This document shows positions 20,033-31,843 of a DNA stretch of 64,000 nt, in pieces. A program made the position numbers and the translations under genes. The notes under the pieces were generated by a model. It ran no database searches. It was not told the origin of the DNA and was given only the letters and a program-made list of their open reading frames with translations. The stretch's first letter is position 1. Each line of letters begins with the position of its first letter. The DNA lies in contig NZ_LPVF01000009.1 of the NCBI RefSeq assembly GCF_001517105.1, positions 551,742 to 615,741 of the forward strand. The letters are read 5' to 3'. This DNA is from Bacillus halotolerans. Its GTDB lineage: Bacteria > Bacillota > Bacilli > Bacillales > Bacillaceae.

Positions 20033-21343
20033 TTACAACTCTCTTCTTAATGCTGTCAGCACGTTGGTTTTTGTTGCTTTTCGGGCTGGGTTCATACCCG
20101 ATATCACAGCGACACCGCCGCAAATCACAACCGCAATGATGACAAGGCTGAGCGGAATATAAGAAAACGTATAATTCAGATCGCCCGCTTCGCCTCCGCT
20201 TGTCGCCGCGAGAATCATCGGAACGGCCAGGTTGACAAGGTAGCTCACGCCGTAAGAAATGATAATTCCAATCACACAGCCTAAAATTCCGATATACGCG
20301 CTTTCCATCAAGAACATTCGGCGAATGATTGACGGACTCGCCCCGATCGCTTTCATAATCCCGATCTCCTGCGTTCTTTCTGTAACCGCCATCGTCATCG
20401 TGTTAAATATTCCAATGGCTGAAATGATAACCGCGATACACCCGACAAAGATCAGGCCGATTTTGAAGACCATGAAGAAGGTGTTGGCTCCTTCAAGCTC
20501 GGTAGTAACTGATGTGACATAGTATCCGTCATCTGTCAGATCATTTGTCAGCTGTTCCACATTCTCAAATTTATCAGCAAAAACGCCAACATTTTTTTCA
20601 ACATTCCCGCCCTTGAAGTCCAAAAATTCCGAAAAATCCTTCTTGAATTGATCACTAATAAAGATGTTTGAATCTTCCATCCAGTCTTGAGATGGTTTTT
20701 TTGTCATACCGACAATTTTAAAGTCATATGTTTTTGTTTTCGTAACATCCCCTGTTTTAGGATCTGTTTTCGATACACTTAATTCAATCGTTTTGTTCAG
20801 GATGTCTTTCGTATAACCCTTTGGTTCTTCTATATCTTCGGGGTTTCCATTTGCTTCCTCGATTTTTTTGTTATATGCTTCAGATTCTTTTTTCGTCAAT
20901 AATCTCTTTGCAAAGTCGTATCCTACTACGATTTCATTTTCCGACTTTGCGACTCTTCCTTTTTCTAATTCCATATTGGCCTTTAATTCATCATTCATAT
21001 TGGTAAAGATAAGATTAGAGCTTTCATTTGTGCGATTGCCTAAAGTTGCTTTGTTTGGCTCATACACTTGCGTTCTTTCTACAACTGACCTTACATGATC
21101 ATACTTCTCTAAATCAGCTTTTTTAATAGGCTTATCCCCTTCCTTGCCCATTACACTGACTTTAGTCACAATTTGCTGGCTCATCGTCATATCTGTGATT
21201 GTCTTTTGAATCCCGAATCCAACCGACGACAGCACAACCAAAAACGCACACGCCATTGTTGTCGCAAGAATTGTCATAAAGACGCGAAGTCTGTTTTTCT
21301 TCATGTTTCTTCTGATAAAATGAACCTGATCCTTAAATCTCAA
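20033..21343 (-). CDS. ytrF: MacB/FtsX-type ABC permease
   Basis: 436 aa with the MacB-PCD architecture: one N-terminal membrane helix (about residues 20-42), a large extracytoplasmic domain (about 43-285), then three C-terminal helices of the FtsX domain (start GLIFVGCIAVIISAIGIFNTM; TERTQEIGIMKAIGAS loop). Overlaps ytrE by 11 nt. Last gene of the ytrGABCDEF operon, which is induced by lipid II-binding antibiotics in B. subtilis. Confidence 0.93.
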   Translation of the reverse strand: MRFKDQVHFIRRNMKKNRLRVFMTILATTMACAFLVVLSSVGFGIQKTITDMTMSQQIVTKVSVMGKEGDKPIKKADLEKYDHVRSVVERTQVYEPNKATLGNRTNESSNLIFTNMNDELKANMELEKGRVAKSENEIVVGYDFAKRLLTKKESEAYNKKIEEANGNPEDIEEPKGYTKDILNKTIELSVSKTDPKTGDVTKTKTYDFKIVGMTKKPSQDWMEDSNIFISDQFKKDFSEFLDFKGGNVEKNVGVFADKFENVEQLTNDLTDDGYYVTSVTTELEGANTFFMVFKIGLIFVGCIAVIISAIGIFNTMTMAVTERTQEIGIMKAIGASPSIIRRMFLMESAYIGILGCVIGIIISYGVSYLVNLAVPMILAATSGGEAGDLNYTFSYIPLSLVIIAVVICGGVAVISGMNPARKATKTNVLTALRREL

Positions 21344-22028
21344 CAGTAATACCCCCTTTTAACACACCGTCATGCAGCTGGAATTTTGAGTGTCCGATTG
21401 AAGCCACTTCATCGTCATGGGTAATAATCACAAATGTAATGCCCCGCTCACGGTTCAACTGCTGAATCAATTCAAGCACTTCCTGTTCCGTTTCTGAATC
21501 TAGACTTCCCGTCGGCTCATCCGCTAAAATAATCGACGGATTTAAAATCAGCGCTCTCGCAATGCTGACACGCTGCTGCTGTCCGCCTGACAGTTCATTA
21601 GGATAATGAGCAGCATGGTTTTCAAGACCGACGCGCTTCAGCATATCCTGTACCTTTTGCTTGCGCTCAGACGGCTTGATCCCTTTTAACGCCAGCGGCA
21701 TTTCCACATTTTCATACGTCGTTAAGCCCGGGATGAGCTGAAAGCTTTGAAATATAAACCCAAAGTGTTCTAGGCGGAACGTAGCCCATTCCTTTTCATT
21801 AAAGCCCGTGACATCAGTTCCGTTAATCACAATACGCCCTTTTGTCGGTGAGATGTAGCCGGATATTAAATTCAGAAGCGTTGATTTTCCTGATCCGCTT
21901 CGTCCGACGATACAGGCGATTTCCCCTTTCGCAACAGTCAACGAGACATCTTTTAAGACAGGCACTTCATTCTCACGGCCCTTTTTTCCGATCGTGAAAG
22001 AATGGTTAATATGCTGAACATCAATCAT
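21333..22028 (-). CDS. ytrE: ABC transporter ATP-binding protein, MacB/LolD type
   Basis: 231 aa. Walker [11 protein letters not shown]-loop FQSFQL, signature LSGGQQQR, Walker [15 protein letters not shown]-loop ITHD. Partner ATPase of YtrF by sequence type and overlap. ATG follows GGGAGAGAAAAG. Confidence 0.94.
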   Translation of the reverse strand: MIDVQHINHSFTIGKKGRENEVPVLKDVSLTVAKGEIACIVGRSGSGKSTLLNLISGYISPTKGRIVINGTDVTGFNEKEWATFRLEHFGFIFQSFQLIPGLTTYENVEMPLALKGIKPSERKQKVQDMLKRVGLENHAAHYPNELSGGQQQRVSIARALILNPSIILADEPTGSLDSETEQEVLELIQQLNRERGITFVIITHDDEVASIGHSKFQLHDGVLKGGITVEI

Positions 22029-22042
22029 CTTTTCTCTCTCCC

Positions 22043-23020
22043 TTATAAATGTTTTGTTTTTTTATAAATCGCAAAATAGCTGATGAAAAAACCAATTAAC
22101 GCTCCTGCAGCCATTCCGATGGCATAACCGCTAAAGCTCTCGCTTGCAGAAAAACCAAAATAACCGAAGCCCATGATTCCTATAATAATGACGATGATCT
22201 GCACCGGACGGTCAAGCGGCTTCCATAAGAAGAAATACCCGTTTCTTTCATTAGCCAGGTTGACAAAACTAATATAGCCGATGATATAGAAGATGATAGT
22301 CATGATAGCCGGAATCACTAAATAATGTGGTGAATTCTCAACCCAATTCGTATCTACAAAGGTTATTGGAATGAAATACTGCACCCATTTGGGTATTGGA
22401 CCATGGATAAACTCTATTGATCCGCCCAAAAGGATCTCGATGTTGATCGCAGGCAGGCTGATGAGTAAAAACGGCGAAATGGCCACGGTAAATGAGACCA
22501 AAAGCTGTGCAAAAGTATTGCCCGTCAGAGCTCCGCCAGCCATAACCAAAGAATAAGCCAGCATGCTGACAATGATCATTCCCAAGCTGTAGTTGTGAAA
22601 ATAAACGGCCTGATCAGGTTTCAAAAGCAATAGCAGCAGAACGGATAAAACATATCCTATGAATTGCGGAACCACAATCATCATTCCGCCGAGCACAAAC
22701 TTTGCGTTAAATATCTGCCCGCGTGTATATGGAAGGCTTAAAGTAAAATCAAACAAGCCCTTGCTTCGTTCAATCCCCAGCTGGCTGACCGCCAAAACGA
22801 CTCCCCAAATCCAAAATACTGAGATAAATGTGCTGTTTAAATAATCAACGCTGAATACGCAGGGGCCGACCCAATTTTCTTTTCCAGTAACACAGCCTTG
22901 ATAGGTAAGATACATATTTAAAATCGATAAAGGATTACCTAGTATAAAAACCAAAATGGTGATAACTAAGGCGACTTTATTTTGTTTCCACTCCTTATAA
23001 AGCAGACCGGAATCCGGCAT
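22043..23020 (-). CDS. ytrD: ABC transporter membrane protein, paralogue of YtrC
   Basis: 325 aa with about seven hydrophobic segments. Starts MPDSGLLYKEWKQNKVALV, nearly the same as the YtrC N-terminus (LLYREWKQNQVVIV); similarity continues along the full length (ERSKG..DF.L.LPY.R.QIF, ERNGYFFLWKPLDRP near residue 255). A tandem duplication of an ABC-2 type permease is clear. The start at 23020 follows GGAGGGAAGTAAA. Functions with YtrB and YtrC. Confidence 0.92.
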   Translation of the reverse strand: MPDSGLLYKEWKQNKVALVITILVFILGNPLSILNMYLTYQGCVTGKENWVGPCVFSVDYLNSTFISVFWIWGVVLAVSQLGIERSKGLFDFTLSLPYTRGQIFNAKFVLGGMMIVVPQFIGYVLSVLLLLLLKPDQAVYFHNYSLGMIIVSMLAYSLVMAGGALTGNTFAQLLVSFTVAISPFLLISLPAINIEILLGGSIEFIHGPIPKWVQYFIPITFVDTNWVENSPHYLVIPAIMTIIFYIIGYISFVNLANERNGYFFLWKPLDRPVQIIVIIIGIMGFGYFGFSASESFSGYAIGMAAGALIGFFISYFAIYKKTKHL

Positions 23021-23051
23021 TTTACTTCCCTCCAAACTTTAAGCCGTTATC

Positions 23052-24038
23052 TTAATGTCTTACTTTTTTAAAGATGGAAAAATAACTGATCAAAAATCCG
23101 ACAATTCCTCCGATAATCATTCCGATAATGTAACCCGCTATGGATTCACCAGCAGAATGCCCCACTATACCAAAACCCAGGATTCCTAACACGATGACAA
23201 GGATTTGGATAGGTCGATCTAATGTTTTCCATAAGAAAAAGTATCCATTACGCTCATTATGTTGTTTTATAAAACTTATATAGCCAATGAAATAAAAGAG
23301 AATACTCATCACTGCAGGGATTAGTAATAAGTATTTACTTTCCGCCACCCAACTTGAATCCACATAAGCAATCGGGGAAAAGTCCATCAAATTATTTTCA
23401 AAATCGAAGTAATATTCAACATTGGGTAACATTTTCCAAATTTGAATCCCTGAGATAATCTCTATATTTGAAAAAGGCAAAACGATAATCAAATATGGCA
23501 ATACAGAAGTTGCAAAAGCTGTCAACAACTGAGCAAAAGCGTTTCCAGTTAACGTCCCAGCGGCCATTACTAATGAGTAAAACATAATGCTGGTGATCAT
23601 AACACCGATGCTTCCATGTTCAAAAAAGTTTACTTGTTCAGGTTTTAAGAAAAGAATCAGCAGCCATGCTAATAAAAATCCGACTAATTGCGAAAGCACA
23701 AGGACAACTGCGCCTAGCCAAAATTTCGTTTGAAAAATTTGGCTTCTTTTATATGGAAGACCTAACAAAAAGTCCATCGTACCTCTCGAACGTTCAAGCC
23801 CGACCAAACATACTGCCAGTATAATCCCTATCACCCAATTGATTTGAATCATGCTGTCTATGTGGTAATCTACAAAAAATGCACACAGTTTTGGATCTGA
23901 ATGTGCTAGGCATGACTCGTTTAAAGAATATGAGTGATAAATCGTTAAAGGATTTGCCAGCACCAAAAACACAATACTTAACACAATCACCACTTGATTC
24001 TGCTTCCACTCTCGATAGAGGAGACCTCGGTCTACCAT
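23052..24038 (-). CDS. ytrC: ABC transporter membrane protein, paralogue of YtrD
   Basis: 328 aa, ABC-2 type permease with about seven membrane segments and the shared motifs GLERSRGTMDFLLGLPYKRS (about residues 86-105) and ERNGYFFLWKTLDRP. The ATG at 24038 follows TTTGGAGGG and overlaps ytrB by 7 nt. Probably forms a heterodimeric channel with YtrD, powered by YtrB. Confidence 0.92.
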   Translation of the reverse strand: MVDRGLLYREWKQNQVVIVLSIVFLVLANPLTIYHSYSLNESCLAHSDPKLCAFFVDYHIDSMIQINWVIGIILAVCLVGLERSRGTMDFLLGLPYKRSQIFQTKFWLGAVVLVLSQLVGFLLAWLLILFLKPEQVNFFEHGSIGVMITSIMFYSLVMAAGTLTGNAFAQLLTAFATSVLPYLIIVLPFSNIEIISGIQIWKMLPNVEYYFDFENNLMDFSPIAYVDSSWVAESKYLLLIPAVMSILFYFIGYISFIKQHNERNGYFFLWKTLDRPIQILVIVLGILGFGIVGHSAGESIAGYIIGMIIGGIVGFLISYFSIFKKVRH

Positions 24039-24910
24039 CTCCGCTTCCCTCCAAACTTCGCAATGAATACTTCTTCTAGGTTGACAGGAAGCTCATTCCA
24101 CACTTTTGGCTTCAGCTCTCTCAAAAAGCTCTTGTTCTTCTCATCGCTTTTCGGGATCAGCACCGTGTAAAACACACCGGCCTGATCGAGCATCGGAATG
24201 TTTTGCTCTCTGATGGCCAAATTGACATCTGTATCAAACGCCATTTGAATTTTGATGTATTCTTCTTTTAGCTCATCAAGATCCATCACATTCGTCAGTC
24301 TGTTATCTTCAAGAAAACCAATTCGATTGCACATCCGTTCAATGTCCTCAAGGCGATGGGAAGTGATCAGAATGCTCGTATCACGCTCCGCCACTTCATC
24401 GACCATCAGCTGCAGCACATCATGCCTTGTCACCGCGTCAATGCCGTCCGTCGGCTCATCAAGGAGAATCAGCGCCGGTCTCGCTGCAAACGACAGAACG
24501 AGCGACAGCTGTTTTTTCAAACCTGTCGACAGCTCGCGGTATTTTTTCGTTTCCGGAATTTCATATCTGTTCATCAGCTCATTCGCGTACGTGACATCAA
24601 ATTTCGGATAAATTCTTCTTAGGATATCGACTAGCTGCTTGTATGTATACTTGTCGTAAAAAGGATTTTGAACAGGCATGTAGATGATATTCTGTTTGAC
24701 TTTCGGATGCTTTTTGATTTCTACGCCGTCAAATAAAATCGTCCCGCTGTCGGCGAAAATGATTTGCTGGATTAAGCGAAGCATTGTCGTTTTGCCTGAC
24801 CCATTGCGGCCGAGCAGCCCGAAGATTTCTCCTTTTTCAATTGTTAATGAAACATCTTTTAATACTTGATTTCCGTCAATCGTTTTTGACAGCTGTCTTA
24901 ATTCAATCAT
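24032..24910 (-). CDS. ytrB: ABC transporter ATP-binding protein
   Basis: 292-aa ATPase of the ABC-2/CcmA type: Walker A GRNGSGKTT, signature STGLKKQ (degenerate form usual for this family), Walker B LILLDEPTDGID, H-loop ITSHR. A C-terminal extension of about 80 residues follows the ATPase core. Overlaps ytrA by 8 nt. Partner of YtrC and YtrD. Confidence 0.93.
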   Translation of the reverse strand: MIELRQLSKTIDGNQVLKDVSLTIEKGEIFGLLGRNGSGKTTMLRLIQQIIFADSGTILFDGVEIKKHPKVKQNIIYMPVQNPFYDKYTYKQLVDILRRIYPKFDVTYANELMNRYEIPETKKYRELSTGLKKQLSLVLSFAARPALILLDEPTDGIDAVTRHDVLQLMVDEVAERDTSILITSHRLEDIERMCNRIGFLEDNRLTNVMDLDELKEEYIKIQMAFDTDVNLAIREQNIPMLDQAGVFYTVLIPKSDEKNKSFLRELKPKVWNELPVNLEEVFIAKFGGKRRW

Positions 24911-25295
24911 CGCTCTTGCCCCCTTTCACATCAGCGCTGATTTCTTTTATCCATTCTTGCAGTTTATCCAGCTCAACCCCCGCATAATGTGCATCGATGA
25001 TGAGCTGTTTGAGTTGCTCTTTAATCATCGTCATCTTCCCTTCAACCAGTGTCGTTTTTGCATTTTCCGATATATAGGTCCCTCTGCCACGCAGCGTTTC
25101 AATAATACCCTCTCGCTCAAGCTCTTTGTACGCTTTGCTGACAGTATTCGGATTCGCAATAATGATCGTCGCCAATTCTCTGACAGAAGGAAGCTTATCA
25201 CCAGGCTTCATGATCCCTTTCAAACAAAGCTCTTTCATTTGTTGAATAATTTGTTCGTAAATGGGCGTTGAGCTTCTTGGATCGATTTGAATCAT
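24903..25295 (-). CDS. ytrA: GntR-family (YtrA subfamily) repressor
   Basis: 130 aa. N-terminal winged helix of the GntR family (PIYEQIIQQMKELCLKG, PSVRELATIIIANPNTVSKAY, GTYIS) and a short helical C-terminus typical of the YtrA subfamily. Negatively controls its own operon. The operator AGTGTA-N13-TACACT lies upstream of ytrG. The ATG follows AAAGTAGGGAAG. Confidence 0.94.
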   Translation of the reverse strand: MIQIDPRSSTPIYEQIIQQMKELCLKGIMKPGDKLPSVRELATIIIANPNTVSKAYKELEREGIIETLRGRGTYISENAKTTLVEGKMTMIKEQLKQLIIDAHYAGVELDKLQEWIKEISADVKGGKSDD

Positions 25296-25328
25296 TTACT
25301 TCCCTACTTTCTATACGATCTGAACCTT

Positions 25329-25466
25329 TTATAGATAAAACTGATCAATTATACTTTTTTGACATTCAAAACCGATCATTACAAGAACAAGAAAAAAAGA
25401 ACAAGCGATCACAGATGCCGCGATCAGCATTGGCACGTTACGTTTGTTTTGTTTTTTATGTTTCAT
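25329..25466 (-). CDS. ytrG: Small hydrophobic peptide, first gene of the ytr operon
   Basis: 45 aa read directly from the minus strand: a basic N-terminus (MKHKKQNKRN), one membrane helix (VPMLIAASVIACSFFLVLVMI) and a short tail with one Cys. A strong ribosome-binding site AAGGGAGG lies about 6 nt before the ATG. It sits between the YtrA operator and ytrA, 33 nt from the latter, so it is the leader gene of ytrGABCDEF. Function unknown; it may be a small accessory subunit of the transporter. Confidence 0.85.
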   Translation of the reverse strand: MKHKKQNKRNVPMLIAASVIACSFFLVLVMIGFECQKSIIDQFYL

Positions 25467-25516
25467 AACTGCCTCCCTTAATTTCAATATATAAATGACT
25501 TTTCATCAGTGTCTAT

Positions 25517-25541
25517 AGTGTATTACTTCAATTAGTACACT
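25517..25541 (-). promoter_or_regulatory. YtrA operator of the ytr operon
   Basis: AGTGTA-N13-TACACT, an exact match to the inverted repeat known for YtrA. About 50 nt upstream of ytrG. A -10-like TACACT/TAATAC is part of the site, so binding would block RNA polymerase. Confidence 0.85.
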
Positions 25542-25586
25542 TAATACAATAAATACTTTGACGCACAAAGTCAATCCTTTTTTTAC

Positions 25587-25619
25587 AAAAAAACGGACCC
25601 TTATCAAAAGGGTCCGTTT
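25587..25619 (-). terminator. Terminator downstream of ytzC
   Basis: Stem AAACGGACCC / GGGTCCGTTT followed by T7 on the minus strand, directly after the ytzC stop. Confidence 0.88.
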
Positions 25620-25620
25620 C

Positions 25621-25893
25621 TTACACATCAAGAGGGTGCTGCAGTATCATATTATTTTGCAAAGCTTGAAGCTGAAGTCTCATTCTGTACAGCTGTTCTC
25701 TCTGCTGATCATTTGATGACAGCCATAGTTTATTCAAGGCATTTACCGCATTTTCAATCTGCATTTGCGCATCACTGTATTCTTGGTCGTTATAATGCTC
25801 TTGTTTAGAAGCGATTTTCAGCTGTTCTTCAGCATAATCATACGCCTGCATACATTGTTGGAGATGTTCATCTACTGATTGTCTTGTTGCCAC
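25621..25893 (-). CDS. ytzC: Small alpha-helical protein of unknown function
   Basis: 90 aa, almost wholly helical and hydrophilic, with Gln-rich amphipathic repeats (HLQQCMQAYDYAEEQL; QQREQLYRMRLQLQALQNN). Starts at GTG 25893, placed about 6 nt after AGGAGGGG; the upstream extension of the frame contains the ribosome-binding site and is rejected. Monocistronic, divergent from ytqA. Family DUF2524-like; no known role. Confidence 0.83.
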   Translation of the reverse strand: MATRQSVDEHLQQCMQAYDYAEEQLKIASKQEHYNDQEYSDAQMQIENAVNALNKLWLSSNDQQREQLYRMRLQLQALQNNMILQHPLDV

Positions 25894-26054
25894 AGTAACC
25901 CCTCCTCTTGGTAATGGAAACAATCCATCATCCATAGTGTAGCCTCATCAGACATGATTCAATAAAGAAATTTATGGTCGATATTCATTTGTTCTCATAT
26001 GAAATGCGTGCTACAATTTTAGGATGCAATTGTACGCAAGGAGGCATATTAATC

Positions 26055-28696
<2,642 letters not shown>

Positions 28697-28714
28697 CACA
28701 TGCACCCCCCTAGT

Positions 28715-29494
28715 TCATATATATTGATCAGTAAATGCTCTTGCGGCTTTAAAAACGTCTTCTCTTTCCGGTTCATTAAAAATTTCATGATAAAGCCCTT
28801 CCCATTCCCTATATGACTTATTGTGGGAAGCAACCCCTGAAAACCACTTGATGACCTTCGTTTTATCGACCAGCTTGTCATCTCCGGCCTGCATGACAAA
28901 AAGCGGCACCCTCAGAAAAGCCTCTGTCGGCACCATGGCAGACTCGAGAGTTTTTAACAGCTCTCTGTACCATCTGACAGAAACCTTCTTCACAAAGAGG
29001 GGATCGTTCTGGCCTGCTTCGATGACATCTTCATTGCGTGTCGCCATATCAATCGATAATCCTGAATCAACTTTAAGCGACGGAGCAATGACATTCAGCC
29101 CCTTTGATGCAAGATCAAGCACTTTATTGACTTTAATTTGCAGCCCGAGACACGGTGATGATAAAATAATTCCCGTAATGCGGGGGTTTCTCTGCTGTTT
29201 AAACCATTCAATCGCAATCAGGCCGCCCATGCTGTGGCCGAGAAGAAAAACAGGCAGCTCAAAGGTTCGCGCTTTATCTATCCAAGTATCTACTTCATCA
29301 ATGTATTCTTGAAATGAGCGAATATGACCTCTGGCCCGGGTGGTTGTCCCTTGTCCCGGCAGATCACCCATTACAACGTGATAACCCGAAGATCTCCACA
29401 TTTCACTCAGCCATTTATACCGTCCATGATGTTCACTTGCCCCGTGGATCATAACAATCACTGCCACAGGTCTGTCTGCTTTCCAGGTCCACAT
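28715..29494 (-). CDS. ytpA: Lysophospholipase/monoacylglycerol lipase-like alpha/beta hydrolase
   Basis: 259 aa. Nucleophile elbow LGHSMGG (Ser about residue 88), oxyanion segment MIHGASEHHGRY (about 16-27), acid residue in FVMQAGDDKLVD and catalytic His in EGLYHEIFNE. In B. subtilis it is linked to production of the phospholipid antibiotic bacilysocin. The ATG 29494 follows GAGGTGA; an in-frame start 6 codons upstream precedes that signal. First gene of the ytpAB operon. Confidence 0.9.
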   Translation of the reverse strand: MWTWKADRPVAVIVMIHGASEHHGRYKWLSEMWRSSGYHVVMGDLPGQGTTTRARGHIRSFQEYIDEVDTWIDKARTFELPVFLLGHSMGGLIAIEWFKQQRNPRITGIILSSPCLGLQIKVNKVLDLASKGLNVIAPSLKVDSGLSIDMATRNEDVIEAGQNDPLFVKKVSVRWYRELLKTLESAMVPTEAFLRVPLFVMQAGDDKLVDKTKVIKWFSGVASHNKSYREWEGLYHEIFNEPEREDVFKAARAFTDQYI

Positions 29495-29544
29495 GCGGTT
29501 CACCTCATACAAAAATTAAATAGAGAAAGAAGGATGAAAGATAT

Positions 29545-30054
29545 ATGATTTACCCTTATAAGGAATACACGCCAGAAATCCACCCAACGGCTTTTGTAGC
29601 CGATAATGCAACAATTACCGGTGATGTGGTCATCGGGGAACAATCCAGCATTTGGTTCTCAGTTGTCATAAGAGGAGATGTAGCCCCGACCAGAATCGGT
29701 AACAGAGTCAATATCCAGGATTTAAGCTGCCTCCATCAAAGCCCGAACCGAACGCTACTCATTGAAGATGACGCCACGATAGGCCACCAGGTTACACTCC
29801 ATAGCGCCGTGATCCGCAAGAACGCCTTAATCGGCATGGGTTCAATCATTTTAGACGGAGCCGAAATCGGTGAAGGCGCATTTATCGGTGCCGGCAGCCT
29901 TGTTCCTCCGGGAAAAATCATTCCGCCAGGCCATCTAGCCTTCGGCCGCCCGGCAAAAGTCATCCGTCCTTTGACGGATGAAGACCGAAAAGACATGCAG
30001 AGAATACGGTCTGAATATGTAACAAAGGGTCAATATTATAAATCACTTCAATAA
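29545..30054 (+). CDS. ytoA: Left-handed beta-helix protein, gamma-carbonic anhydrase-like
   Basis: 169 aa of imperfect hexapeptide repeats (for example ATITGDVVIGEQ, IGHQVTLHSAVI, IGMGSIILDGAEIGEG). Family members are trimeric and often bind a metal through three His; candidate ligands here are in CLHQS, IGHQ and LHSA. The activity is not proven. Divergent from ytpA, separated by 50 nt. ATG after AAGGATGAAAG. Confidence 0.87.
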   Translation: MIYPYKEYTPEIHPTAFVADNATITGDVVIGEQSSIWFSVVIRGDVAPTRIGNRVNIQDLSCLHQSPNRTLLIEDDATIGHQVTLHSAVIRKNALIGMGSIILDGAEIGEGAFIGAGSLVPPGKIIPPGHLAFGRPAKVIRPLTDEDRKDMQRIRSEYVTKGQYYKSLQ

Positions 30055-30120
30055 ATGTAAGACCATCTTCGTTTTACTTTACCATTTTTCAAAATATTAT
30101 TTAAGCGATAACCTTCGCTG

Positions 30121-30148
30121 ACCCGAACCAAATGCAGTTCGGGTTTTT
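30121..30148 (+). terminator. Terminator downstream of ytoA
   Basis: Stem CCCGAAC / GTTCGGG followed by TTTTT, about 70 nt after the stop codon. The rest of the 260-nt gap to ytnA shows only the ytnA terminator (30286-30314). Confidence 0.8.
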
Positions 30149-30285
30149 AATTTTCCATAAAACGTTCACATGTCAAAATAACTGTGTGACTTTTATCTTA
30201 TCATAAAAAACAAGACGCCACTGTAAGCAGTCTCTGCAAAAAACTTATTCCTATTCTCTGCTCTCTATGAGCAGCTTTACTTAAA

Positions 30286-30314
30286 CAAAAAAGAGCCCGC
30301 CGGGAGCTCTTTTT
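30286..30314 (-). terminator. Terminator downstream of ytnA
   Basis: Stem AAAGAGC / GCTCTTT with a GC-rich loop and T-run on the minus strand, adjacent to the ytnA stop. Confidence 0.75.
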
Positions 30315-30315
30315 G

Positions 30316-31707
30316 TCAGCTGATCTGTTGTTCAGTTGACACAGCTGCGTTTTTCTTATGAAAGCCTTTGCCATAATAAACGGCTATCAAAATCAGAAAC
30401 CAAATCGGACCGACAATTACGGCGACTCTTGTTTCCGGGCTATAAGCCATCAGGATAATGACAAATGCTAAAAAGGCCAAAGATAAATATGACGTGAATG
30501 GGTAAAAAGGCATTTTGTATTTTAATTGTTTTTGATCCTTTGGCTGCATGCCTTTACGGTATTTGATCTGAGAAAGTAAGATGATCGCCCATGTCCAAAT
30601 CGCCCCGAACGTCGCAATGCTTGTGACCCAAGTAAATACCTTCGCAGGCACGACATAGTTTAACAGCACACCGACTAATAATGCACCCGCAGAAGCCAGT
30701 ACGGCCTTACCCGGAATGCCGCCTTTGGTCAGCTTACCGTATGCTTTTGGCGCCTCGCTCTGCTCCGCTAGGTTAAAGAGCATACGTCCGGTGCTGAATA
30801 TGCCGCTGTTGCAAGAAGACAACGCTGCCGTCAGAACGACAAAGTTAATGATGCCTGCCGCATATGGAATCCCCACTTTTTCAAACGTGAGTACAAAAGG
30901 GCTTCCTTGCGATCCGATTTCCTGCCACGGATAAATGGACATGATAACAAATAAAGCACCGACGTAAAAAATCAAGATACGCCAAAATACCGTATCAATT
31001 GCTTTCGCTAATGATTTTTGCGGGTTTTTGACTTCGCCGGCCGTCACCCCTATCATCTCAATGCCTAAATACGCGAACATCACCATTTGAAGTGACAATA
31101 AAACCCCTTTTATTCCATGAGGAAAAAATCCGCCGTTGCTCCACAAGTTGCTGATGCCAGTCGCAATGCCTCCATTGCCGACTCCTGCAATGATCATTAA
31201 TAAACCGACAGCAATCATAGAAAGGATCGCGACAATTTTAATCAATGCGAACCAAAACTCCAGCTCTCCATACGCCTTTACGGCCAGGAAATTAACACCA
31301 GTCATAATCACCAGCGCCGACAATGCCCAAATCCAATTGGGCACATCCGGAAACCAGTATCCCATATAAATTCCGACAGCAGTGATTTCCGCCATACAGG
31401 TTACAACCCATAAGAACCAGTAATTCCACCCGGTTAAGTAACCTGCGAGCGGACCTAAGTAGTCACGCGCATACCTGCTGAAGGAGCCCGCGACCGGCTT
31501 TTGAATCGCCATTTCCCCAAGCGCCCTCATTATAAAAAACATAACCAGGCCGCTGCAGGCATATGCCACCAAAATACCCGGCCCTGCTAATTGAATAGCT
31601 GATGCGGAGCCAAGGAAAAGTCCCACTCCTATGGCAGCCCCTAAAGACATCAAAGAAATATGCCTTTCTTCCAGACCGCGATGCAATTCTTGTTTTTGTT
31701 TTTGCAT
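30316..31707 (-). CDS. ytnA: Amino acid permease, APC superfamily (AAT family)
   Basis: 463 aa with about 12 membrane segments. The N-terminal LGAAIGVGLFLGSASAIQ and PVAGSFSRYARDYLGP loops are hallmarks of the AAT family (proline-, GABA- and histidine-permease relatives); the substrate cannot be fixed from sequence. The start at 31707 (MQKQKQEL) follows AGGGGAGAAGGG; a longer frame exists without a signal. It is next to asnB, suggesting (weakly) asparagine/aspartate-type uptake. Confidence 0.88.
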   Translation of the reverse strand: MQKQKQELHRGLEERHISLMSLGAAIGVGLFLGSASAIQLAGPGILVAYACSGLVMFFIMRALGEMAIQKPVAGSFSRYARDYLGPLAGYLTGWNYWFLWVVTCMAEITAVGIYMGYWFPDVPNWIWALSALVIMTGVNFLAVKAYGELEFWFALIKIVAILSMIAVGLLMIIAGVGNGGIATGISNLWSNGGFFPHGIKGVLLSLQMVMFAYLGIEMIGVTAGEVKNPQKSLAKAIDTVFWRILIFYVGALFVIMSIYPWQEIGSQGSPFVLTFEKVGIPYAAGIINFVVLTAALSSCNSGIFSTGRMLFNLAEQSEAPKAYGKLTKGGIPGKAVLASAGALLVGVLLNYVVPAKVFTWVTSIATFGAIWTWAIILLSQIKYRKGMQPKDQKQLKYKMPFYPFTSYLSLAFLAFVIILMAYSPETRVAVIVGPIWFLILIAVYYGKGFHKKNAAVSTEQQIS

Positions 31708-31812
31708 GTTCCCTTCTCCCCTAGAAAAAAATATCATTACATCATTTTTCTGAATATTTCACACGAATGTGCAGGGTAATCAATGATGATGGAGAAATAC
31801 TGGTATAATAAC

Positions 31813-31838
31813 AAGGCTTTCGACGAATCGAAAGCCTT
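31813..31838 (-). terminator. Terminator downstream of asnB
   Basis: Stem AAGGCTTTCG / CGAAAGCCTT followed by a T-rich stretch on the minus strand. Confidence 0.75.
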
Positions 31839-31843
31839 ATCTG

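Noticed and set aside
15450-25466. Horizontally acquired resistance island
   Set aside because: The bce and ytr modules lie at their usual chromosomal place, have ordinary codon use for the window, and no mobile-element ends are visible.
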